Source: an uncultured Prevotellaceae bacterium
GTDB taxonomy: Bacteria; Bacteroidota; Bacteroidia; Bacteroidales; Bacteroidaceae
Reading direction: 5' to 3'
Assembly (NCBI GenBank): GCA_905202115.1
Contig: CAJKQZ010000137.1
Coordinates: 1-6,619 of the forward strand
Length of the DNA stretch: 6,619 nt
The translations under genes and the position numbers were made by a program. Each line of letters begins with the position of its first letter. Position 1 is the stretch's first letter. This document shows, in pieces, positions 6,492 through 6,619 of this stretch. The notes beneath the pieces were generated by a model that was not told the DNA's origin, did not search any database, and saw only the letters and a list, made by a program, of their open reading frames with translations.

Positions 6492-6619
6492 GTTCGGGCA
6501 GAAAACGGACATGGGGTGGTTTTACATAAAAATGGCCATACGAAAAAATATTTTATTTTTTTACCGTGTAAAAAAGTTCCCGCAGTAAATTGAAAATACA
6601 AGGGAGATAATCGAAAATA
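6492..6619. other. AT-rich non-coding edge, possible leader of the next gene
   Basis: No open frame of useful length begins here on the + strand. The stretch is rich in A and T runs (for example 6542-6562) and ends with AGGGAG at 6601-6606, which could be a ribosome binding site for a gene that starts just past the right edge. No start codon is visible within the window, so this is only a hint. I could not place a convincing TTTG / TAnnTTTG promoter pair. Confidence 0.3.

Noticed and set aside
6197..6601. 134-codon minus-strand open frame at the right end
   Set aside because: About half is antisense to the conserved LysM domain and the rest crosses the terminator hairpin. The translation has no recognisable domain.

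Overview
The window looks like a chromosomal segment of a Bacteroidota bacterium, most likely Bacteroidales. The evidence is a short FtsY without an acidic domain, an adjacent ftsY-rimO pair, genes that mostly lack a Shine-Dalgarno sequence, a GH123-type glycosidase as found in gut Bacteroides relatives, and an HU-like protein that carries extra domains. I cannot fix genus or family by eye. All six supported genes are on the + strand.

Layout. Positions 2-1408 hold the C-terminal ~80% of a GH123-type beta-N-acetylgalactosaminidase-like protein; its N-terminus is off the left edge. A 368-bp non-coding gap follows. It contains three 13-bp palindromic sites whose centres are exactly 21 bp apart, and together they form a perfect 19-bp inverted repeat. 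At 1777-2220 is a small predicted lipoprotein of unknown function. Next comes a compact cluster: ftsY (2261-3220, SRP receptor GTPase), rimO (3236-4669, ribosomal protein S12 methylthiotransferase), a small HU-type DNA-binding protein (4727-5011) and a 450-residue protein (5040-6392). Gaps inside this cluster are 15, 57 and 28 bp. A 17-pair hairpin with a T-run at 6449-6491 closes it. The last ~130 bp is AT-rich, non-coding, and ends in a purine-rich RBS-like stretch at the right edge.

How the genes fit together. FtsY and RimO serve translation and membrane targeting; their pairing is familiar in Bacteroidota. The two genes after them are both HU-related. The first is an ordinary soluble HU with its DNA-intercalating proline. 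The second has an HU domain at its N-terminus, then a ~170-residue acidic linker, one transmembrane helix, a Lys/Pro/Ala-rich linker and a C-terminal LysM domain. Read literally, this is a single-pass inner-membrane protein with a DNA-binding module in the cytoplasm and a peptidoglycan-binding module in the periplasm. It is therefore a candidate physical tether between nucleoid and cell wall. This protein and the triple-palindrome array are the two most interesting things in the window.
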